6,695 bases of DNA from an uncultured Clostridia bacterium. Lineage in GTDB: Bacteria > Bacillota > Clostridia > Lachnospirales > Lachnospiraceae. How positions within the stretch are numbered: the stretch's first letter is position 1; each line of letters opens with the position of its first letter. The position numbers and the translations under genes were made by a program. The notes beneath the pieces were generated by a model that saw only the letters and a list, made by a program, of their open reading frames with translations, ran no database searches and was not told the origin of the DNA. The DNA lies in the NCBI GenBank assembly GCA_937888895.1, contig CALASV010000149.1:1-6695 (forward strand), in the 5' to 3' direction. Shown in pieces: positions 1-5,703 of this stretch.

Positions 1-1832
1 TCCATGGCACTGATACTTGTATATTCAATCTCATCTGAAGTCAAATCAACCATGTCATAATATGGTTTCATTAGTTCAGAATATTCTTCCGACGTACAAT
101 CCCCAATTATACTCGTATAATATGTAGGAATTTTACCTTCTTCTGTATCCTCAAATGACTTACCAAATTCAATAAATATTTCTAACTCATAATCATCATT
201 TAACTTATAAATAGTAGTCGAATTCTCATAAGAACCCCACGGAGCATAATCAGACATTAATCCTTGTCGCTCATAATAGGATACCGTATTATTATTACTA
301 AATTCAAAATTTTTTATCATTTGATATCTATCGTCACTATGCATATAAATATATAAATTCGTTACCTCATCATTATCTGCCCATAACTTTTTCACAACAT
401 ATTCCGGTGTATCATCATCATTCAGATATATCTTGGCATATTCCAATTGGTCAAAACTTTCACCATCCACCAACTTCAAAGTCAAATCATCCTCATCTTC
501 TTGATTAAACTCAATATGCAGATATTCTTCTATGTTATTCAGTGTAAGTTCTGCACCCACGATACGTTGTAAATCCATTGAGCTGTATATTTCTTCCAGT
601 TCGTTGTATTTCTGTTCAGAAATCATTTCAACACTATTTGGCTCACAATTGTAATCTGAATCATATGAAATTCTATAGCGTTCTTCTTCTGATACACCAC
701 TCTCTGCATTACTTTCATCCCAATATACCATCTTCACATCAAATTTATTTCCTTTTAATGTACCTACATAAGTCGGGTCTGCTGTATCATCATTTGCATA
801 AGCAACAACCTCATTGGTATCTGTTTTTATCCCAGTAACAAAACACTGAAATCCCTCTTGGGTATACATATATATATCATCATTTCTTATGAGATATAGT
901 TCTGGAATATTGTCTTTATTTACATCCAATAATTCAAAATAGCATGTTCCGGAATTATCAATTCCATCTGTTTCTGTCAGTACTTCCAACAGCACCTTTG
1001 TATATTCTTTCTGCCATTCTTGAAGCGTATCTTTAAACCATGCCTTATTCTCTGTTCTGAGAACTTCGATTCCTTCTACTTCCGTAATCTTTGTAGCTGG
1101 TTTTCTTGATACCATTATTTTATTTACTGTCATGCCAGCAAGTGGACTTTGCTCATTTCGTTCTGCTTCTGCACGGATATAAAATACTTTATCATCCACA
1201 CCATCTCCGAGTTTAAACTGTACTTTTGCAACAATGTTATATGTGTTCTCTGCGGTCTGCAAAATAACTACCTTGTCTACTTGTGACACACCATCATAAA
1301 CATACTGTATTCCATATGTACCATCTCCATAACTCTGAAAACCATAGGAAGACATAAAGGCATCCACTTCCATCTCACCACTTAGCCCCTTTTTCCAAAT
1401 GTACTGCATGGCTGCTTCAAACTGCTCTGCCGAAACTCTGTACCCTAAAAAATCAGGTGATTCTATTAACAGCCCCGCATCTTCAAATGCATTTAATGAA
1501 CGAAATTCATTAATATGCATCATAAAGTAATACGCCAGTTCTTTCTGATAATCAGTAACCTCACTACTGTCTGCCTCGAAATCTTCCATATTTTCTGCAA
1601 ATGCCAGACCACTCAATCCCATTAGAAAGGACTGTACTGTGTGCATTTCTTCTTCCGTAAATTCTCCTGTCACATCTACTGGAAACTTTGGAGCTTCTGT
1701 TTCTATTTCTGTACTTTTTGCTATTTCTGTGTTTTCTGCTGTTGAATCCACTGTATCATCTTTCTTTTGACAGCCTATTAAACTGCTACAAATGACTGTA
1801 AGGATTAACAGCTTTGCAATTATTTTCCTCAT
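1..1832 (-). CDS. Large secreted lipoprotein, C-terminus beyond the left edge
   Basis: An uninterrupted frame runs from ATG at 1832 to the left edge, giving about 610 codons with no stop seen, so the gene is truncated by the window. The N-terminus is a lipoprotein signal: basic MRKIIAK, a hydrophobic core, and lipobox L-I-G-C with the lipidated cysteine at residue 21. A Lys/Asp/Thr/Glu-rich linker follows to about residue 50. The mature part is acidic and probably extracellular, anchored to the membrane. Around residues 295-310 is LLDVNKDNIPELYLI, a DxNxDxxPEL loop resembling calcium-binding or VCBS/FG-GAP-like repeats. A related segment (LNDDDTPEYVV) lies near residue 470. The start follows a GGGAAG-type site, and a strong promoter lies upstream. 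I recognise no enzyme domain, so function is unknown; surface binding or sensing is only an inference. It is divergent from the XRE gene, which may regulate it. Confidence 0.85.
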   Translation of the reverse strand, partial: MRKIIAKLLILTVICSSLIGCQKKDDTVDSTAENTEIAKSTEIETEAPKFPVDVTGEFTEEEMHTVQSFLMGLSGLAFAENMEDFEADSSEVTDYQKELAYYFMMHINEFRSLNAFEDAGLLIESPDFLGYRVSAEQFEAAMQYIWKKGLSGEMEVDAFMSSYGFQSYGDGTYGIQYVYDGVSQVDKVVILQTAENTYNIVAKVQFKLGDGVDDKVFYIRAEAERNEQSPLAGMTVNKIMVSRKPATKITEVEGIEVLRTENKAWFKDTLQEWQKEYTKVLLEVLTETDGIDNSGTCYFELLDVNKDNIPELYLIRNDDIYMYTQEGFQCFVTGIKTDTNEVVAYANDDTADPTYVGTLKGNKFDVKMVYWDESNAESGVSEEERYRISYDSDYNCEPNSVEMISEQKYNELEEIYSSMDLQRIVGAELTLNNIEEYLHIEFNQEDEDDLTLKLVDGESFDQLEYAKIYLNDDDTPEYVVKKLWADNDEVTNLYIYMHSDDRYQMIKNFEFSNNNTVSYYERQGLMSDYAPWGSYENSTTIYKLNDDYELEIFIEFGKSFEDTEEGKIPTYYTSIIGDCTSEEYSELMKPYYDMVDLTSDEIEYTSISAM

Positions 1833-1869
1833 AAACTTCCCTTTCTTTAAATTTTACTTGTTTTCTACG

Positions 1870-1898
1870 ATAATATCACCTTCTAGCAAGCTTTTCAA
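1870..1898 (-). promoter_or_regulatory. Sigma-A-type promoter of the lipoprotein gene
   Basis: On the minus strand TTGAAA (1893-1898) and TATTAT (1870-1875) are exactly 17 bp apart. TG lies one base before the -10, giving an extended -10 element. The predicted start of transcription is about 30 bases upstream of the lipoprotein ATG at 1832. A short inverted repeat, AATGCT-TTT-AGCATT (1897-1911), touches the -35 box and could be a regulator site. Confidence 0.7.
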
Positions 1899-1941
1899 TG
1901 CTTTTAGCATTTTTATTTTGTCCTATGGTCATATTATAAGA

Positions 1942-1957
1942 GTTAATATATGTTAAC
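1942..1957. promoter_or_regulatory. Palindromic operator candidate upstream of the XRE gene
   Basis: GTTAA (1942-1946) and TTAAC (1953-1957) form an inverted repeat around TATATG. The whole 16 bp is palindromic except for one base pair. It lies just before the AGGAGG ribosome binding site (about 1958-1963) and near a weak candidate -10 (TATAAG or TTAATA). XRE proteins usually bind such palindromes next to their own promoter, so autoregulation is the natural inference. No good -35 box is visible for the plus-strand promoter. Confidence 0.45.
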
Positions 1958-1971
1958 AGGAGGTATACATC

Positions 1972-2262
1972 ATGGTAAATGGTTTAGGTGAACGCTTACA
2001 GGAACAAAGACTAAATATGAAACTCTCACAGAAAGAAGCTGCTAAAGCGATTGGTGTTTCTCCGTCCATCATCTCAAACTATGAAAGTTCGGAAAGAACT
2101 CCAAGTGCCGAGAAGCTTATGGCACTTGCCCGTCTTTACCGTTGCTCTGCTGACTATCTTCTTGGCATAAGCAGTTCCAGCCGAACCACCATTGATGTAT
2201 CCATGCTTAATGAACAGCAGTTATTGTTATTGCAGAACTTTTTGGATGCACTAAACAACTAA
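1972..2262 (+). CDS. XRE-family helix-turn-helix transcriptional regulator
   Basis: A 96-residue protein with an N-terminal Cro/C1-type HTH domain at about residues 6-65. The pattern is typical: LGERLQEQR, then LSQKEAAKAIGVSPSIISNYE (turn at GVS, recognition helix with SIISNYE), then the conserved RTPSAEKLMALARLY and SADYLLG end. The short C-terminal helix (residues 78-95, MLNEQQLLLLQNFLDAL) is leucine-rich and probably serves dimerisation. The start is fixed by AGGAGG eight bases upstream of ATG. It is the only plus-strand gene in the window and diverges from the lipoprotein gene. A palindrome in its leader suggests autorepression, and the shared 139-bp intergenic region makes the lipoprotein a possible target. 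It may also control the small minus-strand genes downstream. No peptidase or sensor domain is fused to it, so the inducing signal is unknown. Confidence 0.93.
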   Translation: MVNGLGERLQEQRLNMKLSQKEAAKAIGVSPSIISNYESSERTPSAEKLMALARLYRCSADYLLGISSSSRTTIDVSMLNEQQLLLLQNFLDALNN

Positions 2263-2280
2263 AATTAATTTCCCTTTTAT

Positions 2281-2318
2281 AAAGAAAACAGAACCATAAT
2301 GCTATTTTCTTTGTTTTT
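2281..2318 (+). terminator. Intrinsic terminator after the XRE gene
   Basis: AAAGAAAA (2281-2288) pairs with TTTTCTTT (2305-2312), with a few further pairs inside after one mismatch, followed by GTTTTT. The stem is AT-only and therefore weak. It sits 18 bp after the XRE stop and between convergent genes, and the T-run orientation favours the plus strand. Confidence 0.5.
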
Positions 2319-2323
2319 ACTGC

Positions 2324-2530
2324 TTAGACATCTTTGGATTTTTTCATATAACTGTCAATCATGTTTTTTGTATCATTGATACAGATGTCAATGCATTCCA
2401 ATATGTCAACTGCCTGCTGTATGTTCTCGCATTTCATCCCTAATTGTAATGACAGTATTGTACTATGTATCGTATCCAGCCTTGATACTAATTTTTCCAT
2501 AAATTCCCTGTCCTTATTGTAATGTTCCAT
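2324..2530 (-). CDS. Small helical hypothetical protein (68 aa)
   Basis: A 68-residue, probably cytoplasmic protein without a signal peptide or membrane segment. It appears almost entirely alpha-helical. The heptad-like hydrophobic spacing of FMEKLVSRLDTIHSTILSLQL (about residues 10-30) and of AVDILECIDICINDTKNMI (about 40-58) suggests a two-helix hairpin or coiled coil. There are three cysteines (34, 46 and 50), and the end is basic (KKSKDV). ATG follows GAGG at a spacing of six bases, supporting the start. I do not recognise the family. It is convergent with the XRE gene and lies downstream of a repeat-bearing spacer. Its length, position and clean ribosome binding site make it a likely real accessory gene, perhaps a small regulator or adaptor. 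Function is unknown. Confidence 0.65.
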   Translation of the reverse strand: MEHYNKDREFMEKLVSRLDTIHSTILSLQLGMKCENIQQAVDILECIDICINDTKNMIDSYMKKSKDV

Positions 2531-2570
2531 ATGCTACCTCTTTTCTTTCTATGTTCATTCTTATCATTGA

Positions 2571-2660
2571 CTATGTTTCACCCACCCTCTTACCATGCAA
2601 AAATCCATTTGATATATGTCGACAGTCACTTCCATTATTGTAACTTTTGTAACTCTGCAT
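2571..2660 (-). CDS. Possible 29-aa ORF upstream of the 68-aa gene
   Basis: ATG at 2660 is preceded by AGGAG (2671-2675) with a spacer of ten bases. The 29 codons end at TAG 2571-2573, 40 bp before the 68-aa gene. The peptide begins MQSYKSYNNG and is polar and basic. The SYKSYN part is encoded by the TTGTAAC repeat, so the frame may be incidental to a DNA-level repeat. An overlapping frame from GTG 2670 (VTKVT at the same repeat) is also open to about 2560. It could be a leader peptide or a chance ORF. Confidence 0.25.
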   Translation of the reverse strand: MQSYKSYNNGSDCRHISNGFLHGKRVGET

Positions 2661-2699
2661 ATTCTATTCACTCCTATTAGGTTGTAACTTTTGTAACCT
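2623..2699. repeat. Imperfect tandem duplication with paired TTGTAAC repeats
   Basis: The 16-mer TTGTAACTTTTGTAAC occurs at 2638-2653 and 2682-2697, 44 bp apart. Each contains two TTGTAAC copies nine bases apart, giving four copies (2638, 2647, 2682, 2691). On the minus strand the similarity extends: the right copy reads on into TAATAGGAGTGAAT and the left copy into TAATGGAAGTGACT, with two bases lost. This is a degenerate direct duplication of about 34 bp. Regular spacing suggests protein binding sites or an expanded repeat. It lies upstream of the 68-aa gene. Confidence 0.6.
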
Positions 2700-2855
2700 C
2701 AAATATAATCGAATTTATAAATCCACTATCTTCAAAGTATCCTATTTTCATCTATCTGCATATATAGCGTTTGTGTGAAAAGATATTATAATATCCAAAG
2801 AATGTGTGTGTTTCCGTTGGCTTATTTTATTAACCAGTTCCGATTTTTCTTAAAT

Positions 2856-2888
2856 GCAGAGGGGACAGCCTTTACTGTCCCCCTCTGC
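2856..2888 (-). terminator. GC-rich hairpin after the 187-aa gene
   Basis: GCAGAGGGGACAG (2856-2868) is complementary to CTGTCCCCCTCTGC (2875-2888), giving 13 pairs with one bulged base and a 6-nt loop. It begins four bases beyond the stop of the 187-aa gene, the usual terminator position. However, the trailing minus-strand sequence is CATTTAAG, a poor T-run. It may act as a transcript-stabilising 3' hairpin rather than an intrinsic terminator. Confidence 0.55.
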
Positions 2889-2892
2889 CATA

Positions 2893-3456
2893 CTAAGCCT
2901 GTTTTTTTACTTCTTTATTACCATTGTTTTCGATATGCTGTTTCTTTTGTTCCACAGTTCCGTTTTTCTCTGCACATGGTTGTATTTCTTTTGATTTTGT
3001 CATGGATGCAACAACAACTTTTCCATCCTCAACTTTAGCTCCACCACTAATAAGTCCCATGGTAAACATCATTTTCAACTTTTCCTCACTTACCTGTGTT
3101 CGCTCATATTTTGATGAAATTAAATCATATACCATACCATCTTTCTCCTTATAACTGCCAATTACAATATAGAATAGATTTACCATCAAATCACATTCTG
3201 TAATTGGAGTATAATTATTGATATGGGTTTTGTTCATCATGTTAGTTGTAAAAAATTCCTTGTCAAAAACCAGCGTATCTTCATCATCCGAAATAGTAAG
3301 TCCATATACTTCATCTTTTCCAGCACGAATTATATCTTTCAACTGTTTGCTTGTAAACTCCATAAGTTCACCTTTTGGTAATGACCACGTTTCAACTCCC
3401 ACTTCTCTGCTCCCTAATCCTAGCTTGTTAATTACCACAAATTTTCTCTTGCACAT
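2893..3456 (-). CDS. Hypothetical protein of unknown family (187 aa)
   Basis: A 187-residue soluble protein with no signal peptide or membrane segment. The start is well supported: AAGGAG lies nine bases upstream of ATG 3456. Residues 1-150 look like a compact alpha/beta domain. It opens with a beta strand (CKRKFVVINK), then a Gly/Trp segment (VETWSLPKGE, about 21-30), a helix (TSKQLKDIIRAG, about 35-46) and a strand (EVYGLTI). A hydrophobic segment, DLMVNLFYIVIGSY (about 89-102), is followed by a helix (SEEKLKMMFTMGLI, about 123-136) and a strand pair (AKVEDGKVVVAS). From about 152 the tail is Lys/Glu/Asn/Gln-rich and probably disordered. The KQLKDII...GLTI layout resembles small proteins of unknown function carried on clostridial integrative elements, but I cannot name a family. 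The upstream gene is the recombinase, separated by 209 bp. Confidence 0.75.
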   Translation of the reverse strand: MCKRKFVVINKLGLGSREVGVETWSLPKGELMEFTSKQLKDIIRAGKDEVYGLTISDDEDTLVFDKEFFTTNMMNKTHINNYTPITECDLMVNLFYIVIGSYKEKDGMVYDLISSKYERTQVSEEKLKMMFTMGLISGGAKVEDGKVVVASMTKSKEIQPCAEKNGTVEQKKQHIENNGNKEVKKQA

Positions 3457-3493
3457 ACGTTTTTTCTCCTTGTTAATATATTTTCTTTATTAT

Positions 3494-3510
3494 GAGATAT
3501 TTTCTATCTC
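3494..3510. promoter_or_regulatory. Inverted repeat in the leader of the 187-aa gene
   Basis: GAGATA (3494-3499) and TATCTC (3505-3510) form a perfect 6-bp inverted repeat with a 5-bp spacer, 38 bp upstream of the ATG. It could be an operator or a small mRNA hairpin. No strong promoter is seen; on the minus strand the surrounding AT-rich DNA contains only weak -10-like sequences such as CATAAT and TATATA. Confidence 0.3.
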
Positions 3511-3615
3511 CCTTTCACACTTATATACTAACGCTGACCAATAATGAAATCTATTGACGTAATGCAAGGGGATACTCACAGTTTTTTAGTGAGGTTGTCG
3601 CATAAATTTTGAATT

Positions 3616-3639
3616 AAAAAACCATGTATTTCTACACAG
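3616..3639 (-). terminator. Intrinsic terminator of the serine recombinase gene
   Basis: On the minus strand CTGTGTA-GAAA-TACATGG forms a 7-bp stem (two G-T pairs) closed by a GAAA tetraloop, followed at once by TTTTTT (plus-strand A-run 3616-3621). It starts 27 bp after the recombinase stop. A second weak hairpin, CTCAC/GTGAG, lies farther on at about 3575-3593. Confidence 0.5.
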
Positions 3640-3665
3640 CATTCTTACAAATCTTCCATAATATA

Positions 3666-4229
3666 TTAATTACATGCACTTTTCAATGCCCTCACCTTAT
3701 TGTAAAAAGTACCCCTGCTTATCCCAAGGAGTTCACTTGCTTTTACAACAGTTATCTCTCCATTTTTCCATAACTGGTAAATTTCATGGAAATTGTCGAT
3801 TTCTTTGGGCTTGCGACCTTTGTATTTGCCAGCTTTTTTTGCAATCGCAATCCCCTCACGCTGTCGCTCAAGCATATTCATTCTTTCAAACTCATTAATT
3901 GCCGCAATCAGCGTAAGCATGAGTTTTCCAGTCGGTGTATCCGTATCAAAATTTTCCTTTATGCTTACCAGCCTAACTTTTTTGTTTGACAACATTTCTA
4001 CCAAGTTGAGTAAGTCCGATACACTACGGCTTAATCTTGAAAAATCTGTCACATAAACTTCATCTCCCTCCCTTACAAAGTCCAGCATGAATTTCAGCTG
4101 TTCTCTCTCCATATTTCTACCACTTATTTTTTCTTGATATAATTTCTCAATATCATACTTTTTCAGTGACTCCAGCTGTCTGTCCAAGTTCTGCTCGACT
4201 GTGCTTACACGCACATATCCTACCCTCAT
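3666..4229 (-). CDS. Serine recombinase, resolvase/invertase family
   Basis: A 187-residue small serine recombinase of the Tn3 resolvase/DNA invertase type, which cuts DNA via a 5'-phosphoserine and rejoins it after subunit rotation. The catalytic domain starts MRVGYVRVSTVEQN, with nucleophile Ser9 and Arg7. DFSRLSRS carries the active-site arginines Arg65 and Arg68. ENFDTDTPTGKLMLTLIAAINEFER and LERQREG form the dimer interface and long E helix. The C-terminal HTH_7 domain (about 155-182, GEITVVKASELLGISRGTFYNKV) binds DNA. The start is chosen at 4229 because GGAGG lies eight bases upstream; an upstream TTG (4244) would overlap that site. Length and all key residues are intact, so it is probably active. 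It lacks the large C-terminal domains of serine integrases, so cointegrate resolution, dimer resolution or inversion is likelier than integration. No paired inversion sites are evident here. Confidence 0.95.
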   Translation of the reverse strand: MRVGYVRVSTVEQNLDRQLESLKKYDIEKLYQEKISGRNMEREQLKFMLDFVREGDEVYVTDFSRLSRSVSDLLNLVEMLSNKKVRLVSIKENFDTDTPTGKLMLTLIAAINEFERMNMLERQREGIAIAKKAGKYKGRKPKEIDNFHEIYQLWKNGEITVVKASELLGISRGTFYNKVRALKSACN

Positions 4230-4247
4230 ATGTACTTCCTCCAAATC

Positions 4248-4276
4248 ATAAATATTTGATTTCTAATCTCTGTCAA
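4248..4276 (-). promoter_or_regulatory. Promoter candidate of the recombinase gene
   Basis: Minus-strand TTGACA (4271-4276) is a perfect -35. The -10 is weak: ATTTAT at 17 bp (4248-4253) or TATTTA at 16 bp (4249-4254). The ribosome binding site follows closely, so the leader would be very short. The -35 is preceded by a T-run after a short AGGG/CCCT hairpin. Confidence 0.5.
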
Positions 4277-4318
4277 AAAAGGGCATACCCTAACAGGGCA
4301 ATTCCACACTCCGATAAA

Positions 4319-4337
4319 TCTGTCGATTTTAAACAGA
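4319..4337. repeat. Inverted repeat upstream of the recombinase promoter
   Basis: TCTGT (4319-4323) and ACAGA (4333-4337) are inverted around CGATTTTAA. A further TGTC occurs at 4271 in the -35 region. TGTC-type half-sites upstream of the gene are common for small serine resolvases, so this might be part of a res-like site. The arms are short and the assignment is weak. Confidence 0.2.
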
Positions 4338-4469
4338 ATGGAAATATTTTCAGCATATTTTTCAACATGTTAAATTGAAATCACCTATCTATCATTTTTA
4401 GGCACATTTTTAAGTTTACTCGGATTCCTGTATGTAAAAATATCCCTATAATGCATAAGGCAAAATAAA

Positions 4470-4515
4470 AAACAGGAAATTTTTTGCACATGCACTTCTA
4501 AAAAATTTCCTGTTT
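4470..4515 (-). terminator. Strong terminator after the SprT-like gene
   Basis: A perfect 16-bp inverted repeat: AAACAGGAAATTTTTT (4470-4485) and AAAAAATTTCCTGTTT (4500-4515) around a 14-nt loop. On the minus strand it is followed by TTTATTTT and starts 20 bp after the SprT-like stop. A T-rich run also follows on the plus strand, so it may work in both directions. Confidence 0.8.
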
Positions 4516-4534
4516 CTTTTATATGTCATATATA

Positions 4535-5197
4535 CTACTTTTCAACTTTTATAAACTTCTCATTACAATCCATGCACATAATATTCAAGTCCTTTGTCGC
4601 CCTTAAACTGTTACCACAGCATGGACACTGGTATTTCCTTGTACTGCACTTTGGTTTCTTTACCTCAATACCAGTACCACCCACACCATTTATGCCATCA
4701 TTTCCACCTTTGCCAAGTATACCCGTGAGTGCACTTACAAAATATCCGTCACGGTTCATGTCCACAGGCTTTTCAATATTGTTATCTCTCAATACACTTG
4801 CAAATGCCTCGGTCGGCTCTGTCACACTCCAGCCTATGTATTTTGCCTGTGAAATTTTAAGTCCCCTTTTTTCTGCCTCGGTCTTAAAATTTTTGTTATG
4901 GTATCTTCCATACTGGCTTGTGTCCTGTATCCCATTAATATAACAATAATAATGCACCATTTCATGCAACAGGGTTGCCATTACATTTTCAATGGGTCTG
5001 TCCAGATGCTCTGCACTTATGTTTATCTCATTGTAATTTTCTTCCTCAACACGCCACTCACGTGTCAAAGTGAAGTGTCCATTCGTTTTTGGACTCGACA
5101 TAATCGTAATTACAATGGGTGGAAGTTCTCCATTAAAATACACATTGTTCAATACTTCAAAACCATATTCCAGCATTTCTTGATAATTCTTTAGCAT
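4535..5197 (-). CDS. SprT-like zinc metallopeptidase with C-terminal zinc ribbon
   Basis: A 220-residue protein of the SprT-like family, which contains the Spartan-type zinc metallopeptidase fold. The gluzincin-like motif HEMVH is at residues 78-82 (His78 and His82 as zinc ligands, Glu79 as catalytic base). The third ligand is probably His100 in YHNKNF, matching the family's HxxxF. The C-terminal zinc ribbon has CxxC pairs at 191/194 and 208/211. A Gly-rich linker (about 162-176) separates the two. Spartan relatives cleave proteins crosslinked to DNA, but bacterial accessory members are largely uncharacterised, so the substrate is unknown. The start at 5197 is chosen because AAAGGAG precedes it at nine bases. 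A longer frame from 5272 would be translated through a strong leader hairpin. No signal peptide, so cytoplasmic. It is followed by a strong terminator and is probably expressed from its own or the upstream transcript. Confidence 0.9.
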   Translation of the reverse strand: MLKNYQEMLEYGFEVLNNVYFNGELPPIVITIMSSPKTNGHFTLTREWRVEEENYNEINISAEHLDRPIENVMATLLHEMVHYYCYINGIQDTSQYGRYHNKNFKTEAEKRGLKISQAKYIGWSVTEPTEAFASVLRDNNIEKPVDMNRDGYFVSALTGILGKGGNDGINGVGGTGIEVKKPKCSTRKYQCPCCGNSLRATKDLNIMCMDCNEKFIKVEK

Positions 5198-5229
5198 AAC
5201 GTCATTCTCCTTTGTCTCTAAAACCAGTT

Positions 5230-5269
5230 GTGGTGCTGTCCCATAAATTTCTTTACGGAACAGCACCAC
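5230..5269 (-). promoter_or_regulatory. Strong hairpin in the leader of the SprT-like gene
   Basis: Minus-strand GTGGTGCTGTTCC pairs with GGGACAGCACCAC (13 pairs, one G-T) around a 14-nt loop. It starts seven bases after the stop of the possible 35-aa ORF and ends 32 bases before the SprT-like ATG. A short TTTT occurs six bases after the stem. It could be a terminator/attenuator that limits readthrough from DUF5688 into the peptidase gene, or an mRNA stabiliser. A TATAAT box at about 5295-5300 upstream, without a clear -35, could start a transcript carrying this hairpin. Confidence 0.5.
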
Positions 5270-5275
5270 CATCTT

Positions 5276-5383
5276 TTATCTGATATATTCATTATACCGA
5301 AACATAAACTGAATTACTGCCGACGAATTAGCTGGATTTTTCAAACTGATTTTAGTGAGATTGCTGGAAAACTGCAATTCCAT
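5276..5383 (-). CDS. Possible 35-aa ORF between DUF5688 and SprT-like genes
   Basis: ATG at 5383 lies six bases after the DUF5688 stop and the frame ends with TAA at 5276-5278. The peptide starts MELQFSSNLTK and ends MFRYNEYIR. Its composition is balanced and protein-like, with a predicted strand (ELQFSS) and an amphipathic segment (AVIQFMFRYNEYI). The only ribosome binding site is a poor A-rich stretch, so translation would depend on coupling to the gene upstream. That gene is broken, making expression doubtful. I do not recognise a family. Confidence 0.35.
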   Translation of the reverse strand: MELQFSSNLTKISLKNPANSSAVIQFMFRYNEYIR

Positions 5384-5703
5384 TCTTTTTTAATAAACCA
5401 GTTCCATTTCATTCCTTTTGAAACAATATGCATGGTCACACAATACTTCATGCTCTGCAAGTTCTGTCCTGTTAATTTCCTCCACCATATCATCCATTTC
5501 ACCCATGGTATACATTTCTTTTACAAACTTCTCTGGAATGATGATGACCTCATGGATACTGCTTGGAATGACCACCAAATCATCTTCCAAGAAATCTGCA
5601 ATACGTTTTAAGAGCTAGGGATATACCATGCATACCGCACCATTTATTTTTATTCTGTTTGTCAGTACATACATATTCAGACCAGCAAACTCCCACCACA
5701 CAT

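Larger units (their letters stand above)
2531..2892. other. Intergenic region of 362 bp with repeats, palindrome and hairpin
   Basis: There is no convincing gene longer than about 30 codons here. Contents from right to left: a GC-rich hairpin just after the 187-aa gene (2856-2888), a perfect 14-bp palindrome GATATTATAATATC (2782-2795), a 24-codon frame starting MKIGYF and ending VTKVTT with no ribosome binding site (about 2732 down to 2680), the TTGTAAC duplication, and the possible 29-aa ORF. I find no clear -35/-10 pair for the 68-aa gene. Confidence 0.5.

Noticed and set aside
578..838. 86-codon plus-strand ORF starting at 578
   Set aside because: His/Tyr/Leu-rich antisense shadow within the long lipoprotein frame, with no ribosome binding site.
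2782..2795. Perfect palindrome GATATTATAATATC as a promoter
   Set aside because: It contains TATAAT on both strands, but I find no -35 at proper spacing on either strand; AT-rich palindromes of this length can arise by chance.
2775..3544. Plus-strand ORFs of 76-108 codons opposite the 187-aa gene
   Set aside because: They lack ribosome binding sites, are rich in Phe/Ser/Leu runs, and are antisense shadows of a well-supported minus-strand gene.
3540..3600. TGTCGCATAAATTTTGAATTA as a resolvase crossover site
   Set aside because: It starts like a res half-site but no inverted partner or second subsite is visible nearby.
3666..4229. Serine recombinase as the integrase that targets the tRNA
   Set aside because: tRNA targeting is usual for tyrosine integrases; this protein is a small resolvase/invertase without the long C-terminal domain of serine integrases.
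4264..4305. Attenuator from CCCT/AGGG and AGGG/CCCT hairpins followed by six T
   Set aside because: Each stem is only four base pairs, too weak to propose an intrinsic terminator or switch.
4284..4379. 31-codon minus-strand frame starting MLKNMLK upstream of the recombinase
   Set aside because: The ribosome binding site is missing or too far, and its end overlaps the -35 box of the recombinase promoter.
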